Made by a program: the position numbers and the translations under genes. Below the pieces are notes generated by a model. The model was given only the letters and a program-made list of their open reading frames with translations, did not search any database and had not been told where the DNA came from. DNA of 34,867 nt from Cecembia lonarensis LW9 (GTDB lineage: Bacteria > Bacteroidota > Bacteroidia > Cytophagales > Cyclobacteriaceae), in NCBI RefSeq assembly GCF_000298295.1, contig NZ_AMGM01000047.1, forward strand, positions 1 through 34,867, given 5' to 3'. Below are positions 6,323 to 15,916 of the stretch, one piece after another. The first letter of the stretch is position 1, and each line of letters starts with the position of its first letter.

Positions 6323-8437
6323 TTAATCCACATCTATCCAAGTACCTTCTTTAAGGCTCTTAATTGCAGCAAAAGAAGCCTTAGATGTATTGATCAGACT
6401 CTCCATGGGGATAACTGCTTTTCCTCCTTCCTTGATGGTTTTGACGATTTCATGAAACTGGGCTTTGTGTCCTTTATCCATTTTGGTCTTGAGACTAGAA
6501 AAACCTTTAAAACCAAAACCTTCTGTTTTTCTAAAGTTATCCATCACCAACGTCCTTTCCTGACTATATACTTCCACCCTTTCTTTAGAATAGGCTTTTG
6601 AACCATTGGAAAAATAATTGATGACACCCGTGCTACCATTTTCATACTTTAACAAAATAGAAGCGTTATCTGTGTTTTCCTGGGAGTGCACCCCCATGGC
6701 ATTCATACAAACCTTTATCACTTTGCTGCCCGTCAAAAAGCTGATCAAGTCAATGTAATGACAGGCCTCTCCTATGATTCTTCCACCTCCAATTTTCATA
6801 TCATGAACCCAAACATTGGCTGGAATAAAGCCAGCGTTCATCGTAGCTATAACGTTCATAGGTGATGAGCCCAATAATTGTTTCATCTTCTGTATATGGG
6901 GAGAAAATCTTCGGTTAAAGCCAACAGTTAAGGATAGGTTTTTTTCCTGATAGGCTTGAATAATCTCTTCCAATTCTGCTTCATTCAATGCAAGGGGTTT
7001 TTCTACGAAAACATGCTTCCCTGCCTTCAGACTTTCAACAACCATTTTGGCATGAAGATCATGTCGTGTAGTGATCATCACCAAATCTACATCCGCATCT
7101 TTAAGTATTGCTTTATAATCTGTGGTACTATGTGAAAACCCATGCTTTTTCGCTAAGGCTGTACCTGACAATCCTCCTTGACTGGCGATATATTTAAAAA
7201 TTGCTCCGGAATCTTTCATCGCTGGAAGCATAGTCATTTTGGTAAAATTGCCTGCACCTATTACACCAACCACTCCTTTAGATCCTGAAACGGTGATCTC
7301 TTTTAATGTAATGGAATGAACAGGTCCCTCTGTTTTCTCAGGATACCTTAGGATAGATGCTATGGACTGACACGCACCTATATTTCCGTATATTTTTTGA
7401 AAATCCTCTAAGGCCACTACTTCTGTTACCAAATCCTTAACGTTCAATCTCCCGGCAGAAATAGATTGCAGGATGGTTTCAAAATTCCTTTTTTCAGTCC
7501 ATCTGACAAAGGCTAAGGGGTAATCTATTCCTTGTTGCTCATATTTTTCATCATATCTACCTGGACCATACGAACAGGAAACCTGGAAAGTCAATTCTTT
7601 CTCATAAAATTCTGCCCGACTTAGATTCAGTCCAATTACACCAACCAAAATAATTCTTCCTCTTTTCCTGCACATTCTGGCAGCCTGAGAGATAATTTCA
7701 TCTGATTTGGCGGATGCTGTTATGATGACTCCATCTGTGCCTACTCCTTCAGTAAGACCTTCCACAAACTTCACCACATCTCCCATTTTAGGATGAAAAG
7801 GAATTACTCCCCATTTTTTTGATAATTCCAATTTAGCCTCATCCAAATCAACACCTATTACCCTACATCCATTGGCTATTAATAGCTGCGCGGTAATCAT
7901 ACCGATCAGGCCCATTCCTACCACCACGATCGTTTCCCCCAAAGTAGGATTCAATAGTCTTATTCCTTGAAGACCGATACTGCCAATTACTGTAAATGTT
8001 GCTTCTTCATCCGTAATATTTTCAGGAATATGAGCTACTAAATTTTTTGGAACTGATACATATTCTGCGTGGCCACCATTAGAGGCAACCCTGTCTCCTA
8101 TTTGGAATTCACTGACTCCCTCTCCTACAGCAATCACTTTCCCAACATTACAATACCCTAGAGGAAGTGGTTGTCCCAATTTATTAAAAACAGCCTCTAA
8201 AGTAGGCATCAAGCCTTCGGTACTAATCTTATCAAGTACCTGCTTGACCTTATCTGGCTGCTGACGGGCTTTTTGGATCAAGTTCGCTTTTCCAAACTCC
8301 ACCAACATCCTTTCTGTACCCAAGGACACCAAGGACCTGGTGGTCTGAATCAACACACAACCTTTACTAACAATTGGTGCCGGTACTTCTTCTAATATTG
8401 TTTCTCCTGTTTTAAAGGATTGGATGATTTGTTTCAT
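6323..8437 (-). CDS. Bi-domain oxidoreductase: MDR dehydrogenase + Gfo/Idh/MocA
   Basis: A 704-residue fusion. Residues 1 to about 365 are a medium-chain (zinc-type alcohol) dehydrogenase with NAD-binding VVVGMGLIGMITAQLL and the substrate-channel region SLGTERMLVEFGKANL. Residues about 383-704 are a Gfo/Idh/MocA oxidoreductase with GVIGAGNFTKMTMLPA, the EKPLALNEAE motif, and GGRIIGEACHYIDLISF. This two-enzyme fusion is common in polysaccharide loci next to heparinase-family genes; its reaction is not established as far as I know, but oxidation or epimerisation at a sugar carbon is the likely role. It overlaps the GT4 upstream by ATGA and precedes the heparinase gene by 39 nt. Confidence 0.85.
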   Translation of the reverse strand: MKQIIQSFKTGETILEEVPAPIVSKGCVLIQTTRSLVSLGTERMLVEFGKANLIQKARQQPDKVKQVLDKISTEGLMPTLEAVFNKLGQPLPLGYCNVGKVIAVGEGVSEFQIGDRVASNGGHAEYVSVPKNLVAHIPENITDEEATFTVIGSIGLQGIRLLNPTLGETIVVVGMGLIGMITAQLLIANGCRVIGVDLDEAKLELSKKWGVIPFHPKMGDVVKFVEGLTEGVGTDGVIITASAKSDEIISQAARMCRKRGRIILVGVIGLNLSRAEFYEKELTFQVSCSYGPGRYDEKYEQQGIDYPLAFVRWTEKRNFETILQSISAGRLNVKDLVTEVVALEDFQKIYGNIGACQSIASILRYPEKTEGPVHSITLKEITVSGSKGVVGVIGAGNFTKMTMLPAMKDSGAIFKYIASQGGLSGTALAKKHGFSHSTTDYKAILKDADVDLVMITTRHDLHAKMVVESLKAGKHVFVEKPLALNEAELEEIIQAYQEKNLSLTVGFNRRFSPHIQKMKQLLGSSPMNVIATMNAGFIPANVWVHDMKIGGGRIIGEACHYIDLISFLTGSKVIKVCMNAMGVHSQENTDNASILLKYENGSTGVINYFSNGSKAYSKERVEVYSQERTLVMDNFRKTEGFGFKGFSSLKTKMDKGHKAQFHEIVKTIKEGGKAVIPMESLINTSKASFAAIKSLKEGTWIDVD

Positions 8438-9534
8438 GAAGTAATTATTTCCAAATATTTTTTAGTTCTATCCAGATAATTATCAAAGTTTTTTAATTGA
8501 TCAAAACCATCTTTCACCAAATGACTGTGGAGATTCTCATTACTAGATAAGTCTACAATCTTTCTGGCTATATCTTCCGGGTTTAATGGATCAAAAAATA
8601 TGGCTGAACTTCCGCAAATCCCTCTTGCAAAAGGCAAATCACTGGTTAATATTGGTTTCCCCATTCTCATGGCCTCTGGATAAGTTGCTGTAAAACACTC
8701 CAGTAAAGTGGGAATGAATACAGCATTTACCTGATTGTAGAGATGGGGACATTGCTCAATTCTAACTTGACCAACATTAACAATAGCTTCGGATATTAAA
8801 TAATCCGGTAAATCTTTCAGTGTAACAATAAATCTAAACTTCAGATCAGCATCAATTTCCTGAAGCGCTTTCAATACCTGGGGAATAATTTTTAAATTTT
8901 TATGGGGATAATTCGCAGAAAGCGTCAATAAGGAAATTCCTTTGAAAGGTGGTAGGTTGATAGTTTCATCCCAATTTTCGGGATGATCAAAAACCTGATT
9001 GTAATAATTCGAAACAGTAAAAATCTCTTTTTTTGAAAAAATCTTACCAAGTCTAAGACTAACGTCTTTATTCTCCGAAATTAATATATCAGCGTTTTTT
9101 TGAAAATCCCTAAGGTGTAATACTTCTTTAAACTTCAGAAAAAACTTTGATTTTATACTCATACCATAGAAAAAAGGAGAGTCTCTATAAATATACTGGG
9201 GTTTAGCAAAGCCAACGATATGCTTACTTTTTGGGCGCCAGTAGGTAGGACCAAAAAGAGAAAATACAACAGTAGGTTTGAATCCTTGTTCCAATACATT
9301 TAAAAAATCATCTTTCCCAAGTAAAACAGACTTTAATGTTATTTTCTTTTGGTATTTATGAAACTGGAATCTCTTAGAATCAAAAGAGTTTAGAATGATC
9401 TGATCATACAGAACTTCTGACAGCACCACACAAAACTCATGTTTCTTTTCATCCTTCAAACCATATAAAAAAGAGTGTGCAACTTGAAGCCCACCACCAA
9501 TCTTAAGATTGCTGAAATTCAACAATATTTTCAT
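8434..9534 (-). CDS. GT4 glycosyltransferase
   Basis: A 366-residue GT-B enzyme. The N-terminus MKILLNFSNLKIGGGLQVAH carries the Gly-rich loop of family GT4; the C-terminal half has LLTLSANYPHKNLKIIPQVL and VFIPTLLECFTATYPEAMRM, the GT4 E-x7-E region, followed by PILTSDLPFARGICG. It transfers a sugar from a nucleotide donor onto the growing lipid-linked oligosaccharide. The start overlaps the wzy stop (TAATG) and the end overlaps the next gene (ATGA). Donor and linkage unknown. Confidence 0.88.
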   Translation of the reverse strand: MKILLNFSNLKIGGGLQVAHSFLYGLKDEKKHEFCVVLSEVLYDQIILNSFDSKRFQFHKYQKKITLKSVLLGKDDFLNVLEQGFKPTVVFSLFGPTYWRPKSKHIVGFAKPQYIYRDSPFFYGMSIKSKFFLKFKEVLHLRDFQKNADILISENKDVSLRLGKIFSKKEIFTVSNYYNQVFDHPENWDETINLPPFKGISLLTLSANYPHKNLKIIPQVLKALQEIDADLKFRFIVTLKDLPDYLISEAIVNVGQVRIEQCPHLYNQVNAVFIPTLLECFTATYPEAMRMGKPILTSDLPFARGICGSSAIFFDPLNPEDIARKIVDLSSNENLHSHLVKDGFDQLKNFDNYLDRTKKYLEIITS

Positions 9535-10964
9535 TAAAAAACCTTATTAAATTTTACAAATAAATATAGCGGGCCAAATACATTAAAAATTGTTGCAGCA
9601 ATTATATTCATATTCTGAAGAGGGAATAATCCAAGCCAAATCACTAAAACCAAAAAAGCATACTTTTCACCTATTGTGTTTGATAATAATAAAGACTTTT
9701 CTGCCTTTATGAGAAGTACAGAAAATAACACTGAGATAATAGGTGCTCCAATCAGACCAAAATACAAATATCCTTGTCCTAAAGTTGGTAAAATCATACT
9801 ATTCATTTCATCATGGCCAAAAATTTTGTTAAAATGTACTGTAGTCTGATTATTACTTGGAGGAAATACCTGTCTTATGAAAAGAATAGATCCTATAATT
9901 TCATTAAAAAATGTTTCAATGTTTATTCTATTTTGAATCTTCGGTTTTAGTTCTATGGCATTTGCAATTAAATTCTGACCTCCAAAATAGGATTGTAGGT
10001 AATCCACCGATGTTTGCTGATCTGAATATTCAGAAATACTACTTCTAAAGGCTACCAAATCACCGTCCTTAAACATTTGAAAAGCTGATAAAGAAAGGGT
10101 GGCAATTATGGTGACGGAAACTATAGAAACAAAAATTGTTTTATTAAGAAGCTTTAAATACAATAGCAATCCTATTGAGGCAATTCCGTTGACAACTACA
10201 GTTGTTCTGCTCTCACTCCAAAAAATAGAAACTTGCAGAATGATAATAAAGATAATTAGTAGATCCTTGACTTTTTGACCAATTATCAAATTCTTAAATT
10301 GATTAATTACTACTAAAAGGAATAGACACTGCAAGGACGCCTCTGTAAATAAAAAACCTATACCAGCAATGGCACTAAGATTTGATTCTCCAAAACCCGA
10401 AGCAATCAAAAAATTTGTTCTTTCTCGAATTGCAGGAAATATCAAGAAAGATATTACTCCTATCATCATTACAACAATAAGCCCTCTAACCTTGAGATTT
10501 TTAAAATAAATCTCTTGGCTCATTATGTTTTTATATTTGATTAGTTTCTTTATAGAGAAATGAAAGACAATAAAAAAACAAATCATTTCATACAACATTA
10601 GCAAAATAGATTCCCTGTTGGCAAACTCACTAATTAACCCAGCTCTAGAGTGATCATAAATTCCATATAAAGAAGAATAAGCAGGTGAAATTAGATATCT
10701 GAAAAAAAGGATAGCATTAAAAATAGCAATTCCAAAAAAATTAAGAGCCCCATATAGCATGTTAGTTTTGTAAAATAAAACTGTGTAAAACAATGGAATA
10801 AGCCACATGAAAAATGTACCGTTACTTGAATTTTCGAAACTAAAATAAAAGGTAACCGTTGTACCGAAACTGTTAATCAGTAAAATCATGAATTTCAAAA
10901 ATTTAAAATTCAATTTTTCACCAAACAATGCTTTTCTTTCAACTGAATGCTGTATTACCATCAT
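9534..10964 (-). CDS. Wzy-like oligosaccharide repeat unit polymerase
   Basis: A 476-residue, very hydrophobic integral membrane protein with about ten to twelve predicted membrane segments and one long hydrophilic loop (about 290-370, containing DYLQSYFGGQNLIANAIE), the usual layout of O-antigen/capsule polymerases, which join lipid-linked repeats at the outer face of the inner membrane. Primary sequence in this family is poorly conserved, so the call rests on topology, length, AT-rich DNA and location with a flippase and a co-polymerase in the same operon. It is the only candidate polymerase in the window. Its stop overlaps the next ATG as TAATG. Confidence 0.78.
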   Translation of the reverse strand: MMVIQHSVERKALFGEKLNFKFLKFMILLINSFGTTVTFYFSFENSSNGTFFMWLIPLFYTVLFYKTNMLYGALNFFGIAIFNAILFFRYLISPAYSSLYGIYDHSRAGLISEFANRESILLMLYEMICFFIVFHFSIKKLIKYKNIMSQEIYFKNLKVRGLIVVMMIGVISFLIFPAIRERTNFLIASGFGESNLSAIAGIGFLFTEASLQCLFLLVVINQFKNLIIGQKVKDLLIIFIIILQVSIFWSESRTTVVVNGIASIGLLLYLKLLNKTIFVSIVSVTIIATLSLSAFQMFKDGDLVAFRSSISEYSDQQTSVDYLQSYFGGQNLIANAIELKPKIQNRINIETFFNEIIGSILFIRQVFPPSNNQTTVHFNKIFGHDEMNSMILPTLGQGYLYFGLIGAPIISVLFSVLLIKAEKSLLLSNTIGEKYAFLVLVIWLGLFPLQNMNIIAATIFNVFGPLYLFVKFNKVF

Positions 10965-10989
10965 TAAATATTAAAAAATCTATGGATCA

Positions 10990-11937
10990 TTAATGTGATG
11001 AAGAATATGATAGAGGATGATAATCACCTTCAAAATTTTTGACGGGCATTTTTCTTATTTCATGCACTATTTGAATTGCATTCTTAGTCTCCGCTATCCT
11101 AAAGCCTTTTCCTTCAATAATATCTCTATAGGAATGGGTATGTAAATCTGTAAATCCCTCACTGAACTCAAGCTCTTCTCCTTCAATCTGAATGGAACGA
11201 TAAGTCCTCTTTCCTTGTTTTTTAGCATTTTCAGGCAGATAATCTTCATTGATACTAAGAAACCATCTGACCCGTGCTTTTTCCAACTCCATAAAACCAC
11301 CTGCTCTATCTGCCTCATGTACATGAACCACTTGCGTTTTAAGATCTCCGAATATCCAAGTCAGCATATCGAAAAAATGAACGCCTATATTGGTTGCAAT
11401 TCCACCTGATTTTGTCACATCCCCTTTCCAGGACATATAATACCAATTGCCTCTAGATGTCAGATAAGTTAAATCTACGTCATAAATTTTATCTTTGGGA
11501 CCATTAAGTACCTTATTGCGCAATGCAATAATGGCAGGATGAAGCCTGAGTTGCAAAATTGAATACACTGCTCTTCCTGTTTCTTTTTCAATTTCTTCCA
11601 AGGCATCAACATTCCAGGGATTAAGAACTATGGGTTTTTCGCATATTACATCACAGTCAGACCTTAACCCAAACCTAATATGACTATCATGCAAATAATT
11701 GGGAGAACAAACACTGATATAATCCAACTTATCTCCCTTTCTTCTTAATTTATCAACGTGGCGATCAAATCTTTCAAACTCCACAAAAAATGATGCATTT
11801 GGAAAATAACTATCCATTATCCCCACTCCATCATACGGGTCAAAAGCTGCTATGAGTTCATTTTCGGTTTCTTTGATTGCTTTCATGTGTCTGGGCGCGA
11901 TATAACCCGCTGCTCCGATCAGGGCAAATTTTTTCAT
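10990..11937 (-). CDS. UDP-GlcNAc-3-dehydrogenase (WbpB/WlbA type)
   Basis: A Gfo/Idh/MocA oxidoreductase that oxidises C3 of UDP-GlcNAcA so that WbpE can aminate it. The frame extends to 11970, but the ATG at 11937, one base after the wbpE stop, gives 315 residues starting MKKFALIGAAGYIAPRHMKA, closely matching the start and length of WbpB (316). Other family hallmarks: YISVCSPNYLHDSHI, CEKPIVLNPWNV, YDVDLTYLTSRGNWYYMSWK, SGGIATNIGVHFFDMLTWIF, RSIQIEGEELEFSEGFTDLH. NAD sits in the N-terminal Rossmann domain. It follows wbpI-wbpD-wbpE in order, giving a UDP-ManNAc3NAcA block. The UDP-GlcNAc 6-dehydrogenase (WbpA) is not in the window. Confidence 0.92.
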   Translation of the reverse strand: MKKFALIGAAGYIAPRHMKAIKETENELIAAFDPYDGVGIMDSYFPNASFFVEFERFDRHVDKLRRKGDKLDYISVCSPNYLHDSHIRFGLRSDCDVICEKPIVLNPWNVDALEEIEKETGRAVYSILQLRLHPAIIALRNKVLNGPKDKIYDVDLTYLTSRGNWYYMSWKGDVTKSGGIATNIGVHFFDMLTWIFGDLKTQVVHVHEADRAGGFMELEKARVRWFLSINEDYLPENAKKQGKRTYRSIQIEGEELEFSEGFTDLHTHSYRDIIEGKGFRIAETKNAIQIVHEIRKMPVKNFEGDYHPLSYSSSH

Positions 11938-11938
11938 G

Positions 11939-13066
11939 TTATTCAAAAAAGGATAAAATTGTTTCTGCAATGTAATTCAATTGATTTTCACTTAACTCAG
12001 TGTGCATAGGAAGTGAAAGTACGCAACCTGACAAGTAATTTGATATGGGAAATTTTTCATCCTTATTAAACTCATCCATATACGCCTTTTGTCGGTGAAG
12101 GGGAACTGGATAATATACCATAGAGGGAATGCCTTTTTCCGTCAAATACTGCCTGAGTTTATTTCTATCTACATCCTCAGCTAATTGTAAAGTGTATTGA
12201 TGAAAAACATGGGTTGAATTCGAAACTCTAATGGGAGTTTTTACTTTTTTACAACTGGAAAAAGCTTTATCATAAAATAGAGCGGCCTTTTGACGCGACC
12301 CGTTGTAAGTATCTAAATATGGTAGTTTTGCGTTTAAAATAGCCGCTTGTATAGCATCTAACCTACTATTTACTCCTATGATATCATGGTGATACTGGAT
12401 AGATTGGCCATGATTGGCTATCATTCTGAGCTTTTTTGCCAGGATTTCATCATCTGTATACATTGCTCCTCCATCACCATAACAACCTAGATTCTTAGAG
12501 GGGAAAAAAGATGTACAGCCTATATCCCCCATACACCCGGCTTTTTTAACTGTTCCATCCGAAAAAGTAAATTCAGCACCCATAGCCTGAGCTGTATCTT
12601 CAATTACATATAAGTTGTGTTTTTTTGCAATTTCCAAAATGGCCTCCATGTCAGCACATTGACCGAACAAATGTATGGGGACAATAGCACGGGTTTTGGG
12701 TGTTATTGCCGCTTCGATCTCATCAGGCCTGATCAAAAAACTATCCCTATCCACATCAACCAAGACTGGTTTTAATCCTAAAAGTGCAATGACCTCAGCT
12801 GTTGCCACATATGTGAATGATGCAGTAATGACTTCATCTCCCGGCTTTAGATCTAACGCCATCATGGCAATTTGTAAGGCATCAGTTCCATTGCCACAGG
12901 GAATCACATGCCTGACGTTTAAATACTTTTCTAACCCTAATTGAAACTCCTGTACAGCGGGTCCTTTTATGAAAGAAGTTGTATCAATAACTTTTTGGAT
13001 ACCTTCGTCTATTTCATTTTTAATTTTCAAATATTGACTTTTCAAGTCAACCATTTTAATTTCCAT
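11939..13066 (-). CDS. UDP-3-oxo-GlcNAcA aminotransferase (WbpE type)
   Basis: A 375-residue DegT/DnrJ/EryC1/StrS-family PLP aminotransferase. With WbpB it converts the 3-keto uronate to UDP-2-acetamido-3-amino-glucuronate, using glutamate. Seen: [14 protein letters not shown] (about 58-71), [33 protein letters not shown] with the PLP-ring Asp, and [20 protein letters not shown] with the PLP lysine at 191. Start [15 protein letters not shown] aligns with the WbpE start better than the internal ATG at 13054. It overlaps wbpD by 11 nt and leads into wbpB. Confidence 0.92.
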   Translation of the reverse strand: MEIKMVDLKSQYLKIKNEIDEGIQKVIDTTSFIKGPAVQEFQLGLEKYLNVRHVIPCGNGTDALQIAMMALDLKPGDEVITASFTYVATAEVIALLGLKPVLVDVDRDSFLIRPDEIEAAITPKTRAIVPIHLFGQCADMEAILEIAKKHNLYVIEDTAQAMGAEFTFSDGTVKKAGCMGDIGCTSFFPSKNLGCYGDGGAMYTDDEILAKKLRMIANHGQSIQYHHDIIGVNSRLDAIQAAILNAKLPYLDTYNGSRQKAALFYDKAFSSCKKVKTPIRVSNSTHVFHQYTLQLAEDVDRNKLRQYLTEKGIPSMVYYPVPLHRQKAYMDEFNKDEKFPISNYLSGCVLSLPMHTELSENQLNYIAETILSFFE

Positions 13067-13640
13067 ACAACAACTTTTTAACTTGATTTTCTTTCAATTC
13101 ATACCATTCACCGCTTTCAGGACATTGGGCTTTTCCGAATTCATTAAAATCCAAACGATGTCCAAATTCACTCATCCAGCCTATCTGCCTTGCCGGATTC
13201 CCCACGACCAAAGCATAATCAGGAACTTCTTTGGTAACAACAGCACCAGCACCAATAAAGGCATATTGACCAATATTATGCCCACATACTATGGTGGCAT
13301 TTGCTCCAATACTCGCCCCTCTTCCTACATGGGTTTTCAAATATTGTCCTCTTCTATTTATGGCTGATCTCGGATTGATTACATTAGTAAAAACCATACT
13401 GGGACCTAAAAACACATCATCATCGCATGTTACACCCGTGTAAATACTGACATTGTTTTGAACTTTGACATTATCTCCCAAAATAACTTCTGGACTAACT
13501 ACAACATTTTGCCCTATATTACAATGCTTCCCAATTTTACAATTGGGCATGATATGAGAAAAATGCCAAATCTTTGTCCCCTCTTGGATTTCACAGCCTT
13601 CATCTATCACAGCTGTTTCATGTGCATAATAGTTAGTCAT
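13056..13640 (-). CDS. UDP-GlcNAc3NA N-acetyltransferase (WbpD type)
   Basis: A 194-residue left-handed beta-helix acetyltransferase with hexapeptide repeats throughout. WbpD-type features are [60 protein letters not shown] and [10 protein letters not shown]-like [20 protein letters not shown]. It acetylates the 3-amino group made by WbpE to give UDP-GlcNAc3NAcA, with acetyl-CoA. It lies between wbpI (4 nt gap) and wbpE (overlap), exactly where the pathway wants it. Confidence 0.92.
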   Translation of the reverse strand: MTNYYAHETAVIDEGCEIQEGTKIWHFSHIMPNCKIGKHCNIGQNVVVSPEVILGDNVKVQNNVSIYTGVTCDDDVFLGPSMVFTNVINPRSAINRRGQYLKTHVGRGASIGANATIVCGHNIGQYAFIGAGAVVTKEVPDYALVVGNPARQIGWMSEFGHRLDFNEFGKAQCPESGEWYELKENQVKKLLYGN

Positions 13641-13644
13641 TATA

Positions 13645-14736
13645 TTATATAGTTTTCAATATGGCATCTATGATATCCTTACCTGTTCTTCCAGAACCAA
13701 AGTAACTGTGAAAAGGACCAAATGGCTCATTTTTTAAAATAATTTCATGGAAAGTTGTTTCTGGGTCAAGTAAGGTATTGCAGTTATTATGCAAGGTTTC
13801 CACCCACTCTGTTTGATTTCTTAGGGTAAAGCATTGCTTTTTTGCAAAAAAAGCTTCTTTCTGAAGGCCTCCAGAATCTGTAATTACCCTTTCACAGCTC
13901 CTTAATAAATACAACATTTCAAAATAACCAACTGGCTCTACACACATTATCGAAGATGGAATTCGTAAACCAAAACTTTTAATAACATCTCTAGTTCGGG
14001 GATGTACAGGAAAAATTATTGGGGTATTCAATTTATTTAAGTTTTCAAAAATTGAATCCAATGTTTGCTTGGATGTTGTGTTTTCTGCTCTATGTAATGT
14101 TAAAAGACTAAATTTGTTTAAAGAATTAAGGTTAAAATCACTTTGCTTGTCGACCTGTATGAATTTTAATGGTTTATTCTCCAGCATACCGTTGTAATAA
14201 TTAAAGCTATCAAGCATAATATCGCCCACATTAAAGACATTATTAATTATAGATTCATTTTTCAGATTGTTAATTGCTGTATCGGTTGGACAAAATAAAA
14301 AGTCTGCTAAATGATCTGTCAATATCCGGTTTTGTTCTTCTGGCATTTTTTTCCAAAAGCTTCGGAGTCCTGCCTCTACATGAGCAATTGGAATATGTAG
14401 TTTTGAAGCAGCAAGTGCCCCCGCCAAGGTAGAGTTTGTATCACCATATACCAATACTAAATCTGGTTTTTGGTTTATCATCAACTCCTCTAATTTAATA
14501 AGTATCTTCCCGGTCATTGCACCATGACTTTTTTCATTTATTGATAAAAAAAAGTCTGGCCTTGGAATATCCATGTCTTCAAAAAAAATATCAGACATGT
14601 TTTGGTCGTAATGTTGACCAGTGTGGACCAGTACTTCTCTTACTTGATTTTTATAGACATCTCTAACAAGTCTACTAATGACAGCCGCTTTTATGAATTG
14701 AGGCCTTGCCCCTATAACAGTAAACAGTTTAATCAT
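13645..14736 (-). CDS. UDP-GlcNAc3NAcA 2-epimerase (WbpI/WecB family)
   Basis: A 363-residue non-hydrolysing UDP-sugar 2-epimerase of the WecB fold. Seen: [99 protein letters not shown] and [20 protein letters not shown]. The GARPQFIKA start and NMSD segment fit WbpI better than housekeeping WecB. Followed by wbpD-wbpE-wbpB, it is best read as making UDP-ManNAc3NAcA from UDP-GlcNAc3NAcA. Overlaps the upstream GT by 8 nt. Confidence 0.88.
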   Translation of the reverse strand: MIKLFTVIGARPQFIKAAVISRLVRDVYKNQVREVLVHTGQHYDQNMSDIFFEDMDIPRPDFFLSINEKSHGAMTGKILIKLEELMINQKPDLVLVYGDTNSTLAGALAASKLHIPIAHVEAGLRSFWKKMPEEQNRILTDHLADFLFCPTDTAINNLKNESIINNVFNVGDIMLDSFNYYNGMLENKPLKFIQVDKQSDFNLNSLNKFSLLTLHRAENTTSKQTLDSIFENLNKLNTPIIFPVHPRTRDVIKSFGLRIPSSIMCVEPVGYFEMLYLLRSCERVITDSGGLQKEAFFAKKQCFTLRNQTEWVETLHNNCNTLLDPETTFHEIILKNEPFGPFHSYFGSGRTGKDIIDAILKTI

Positions 14737-15916
14737 TACTCATTTGTTTATTCAAAAATTGAAAAAGATTTTTCATTTTAACTTCATTCGAAAGATACGT
14801 TGAGGCATGTTGTCTCATATTAAATCTAATAGAATTATCTGCTTTCATTTTTATTGCAAAATTTATCACACCTAAGATGTCAAACTCTTTATCATTCGGC
14901 TCAACACTATGTATAAAATCACACTCATTTGAAATATCTATATCCCTTGTACTCCAAAAGAAGGGAAGTCCCCTACAAACATATTCTCTTGCCTTCAGCG
15001 TGGAACTTTCGTTAAGTCCTATCCGATGAAGTCCCAAACTTCCTACTCCTATATCTGCCCAATCAAATAGCTTATTTAATTCATTCTTTGTCTTAAAACC
15101 GCAAAATTCAAAAATATCTTCAAGCTGGTATTTTAAGACTAAATTTTTATTAAAAGACATTTCCGCGGAATTCCCAACTACTTTTACTTTAAGGTTAAAG
15201 CCTTTTTCACTAATTGCTTCTTTGTATTTTGCTATACTCGTAATTAAACGAAATAAACCATGGGTTTTAAAACCAGATCCAACAAAAAGAATATTTATCC
15301 TTTTAACATCATCATTTGAAGGGCTCCTAAGAGGATAAGCATTAATGTTTATAGGATTTCCAATGGAAATACTAGGTTTAAATTGACGTCCATTTATTCT
15401 TGTTTGAAAATTTGATATCTCTTCAGTAACACCTACAAATCCCGAAATATGATTTCTCACTGCTTTCCCCCAAATCAATTCAAAAAAATTTCTAAGGTAG
15501 TTACCATTAAACTTGCCTTTCAAAAATGTATTCTCAATTTCTTGATGCTCGGTGATAATCTTGTACTCAGAAATATTTTTTAAAAACTTAAGAAATAAAA
15601 AATCCGCATTCGGATAACGAAAGTAGATAACAGTGTCTTTTGGAGAGTATTTCTGCAATTCTTTTTCAATCATAGAAAACTTTTCTCTCCTTCTCTTAAA
15701 TGGATTTTTCTTAATTGTGTTTACTAGGGAATAAATGTTTTCCCTTGCGTGTATTTCCTTATTAAGTGCATCATTTGGGGCGTCGGTCGAAACCAAATAA
15801 AGGTATGTTTGTGGATGGATTTTAACCAAAGCATCAAACTGACCCATTATTTTTTGTTCTACTCCACCAAAATGATTTCCTACGAAAGCAAAATATAAAA
15901 TGGAAAATTCAGACAT
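14729..15916 (-). CDS. GT4-like glycosyltransferase
   Basis: A roughly 395-residue GT-B enzyme. N-terminal FVGNHFGGVEQKIMGQFDAL fits the acceptor domain; the C-terminal domain has INILFVGSGFKTHGLFRLIT, WADIGVGSLGLHRIGLNESS and TLKAREYVCRGLPFFWST, the region that binds the nucleotide-sugar phosphates in GT4 enzymes. The frame is open to an ATG at 15934, but the ATG at 15916 (MSEFSILYFAF) gives an 8-nt overlap with the flippase stop and looks more natural. It directly precedes wbpI, so it could transfer the ManNAc3NAcA residue; that is an inference from order only. Confidence 0.82.
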   Translation of the reverse strand: MSEFSILYFAFVGNHFGGVEQKIMGQFDALVKIHPQTYLYLVSTDAPNDALNKEIHARENIYSLVNTIKKNPFKRRREKFSMIEKELQKYSPKDTVIYFRYPNADFLFLKFLKNISEYKIITEHQEIENTFLKGKFNGNYLRNFFELIWGKAVRNHISGFVGVTEEISNFQTRINGRQFKPSISIGNPININAYPLRSPSNDDVKRINILFVGSGFKTHGLFRLITSIAKYKEAISEKGFNLKVKVVGNSAEMSFNKNLVLKYQLEDIFEFCGFKTKNELNKLFDWADIGVGSLGLHRIGLNESSTLKAREYVCRGLPFFWSTRDIDISNECDFIHSVEPNDKEFDILGVINFAIKMKADNSIRFNMRQHASTYLSNEVKMKNLFQFLNKQMSND

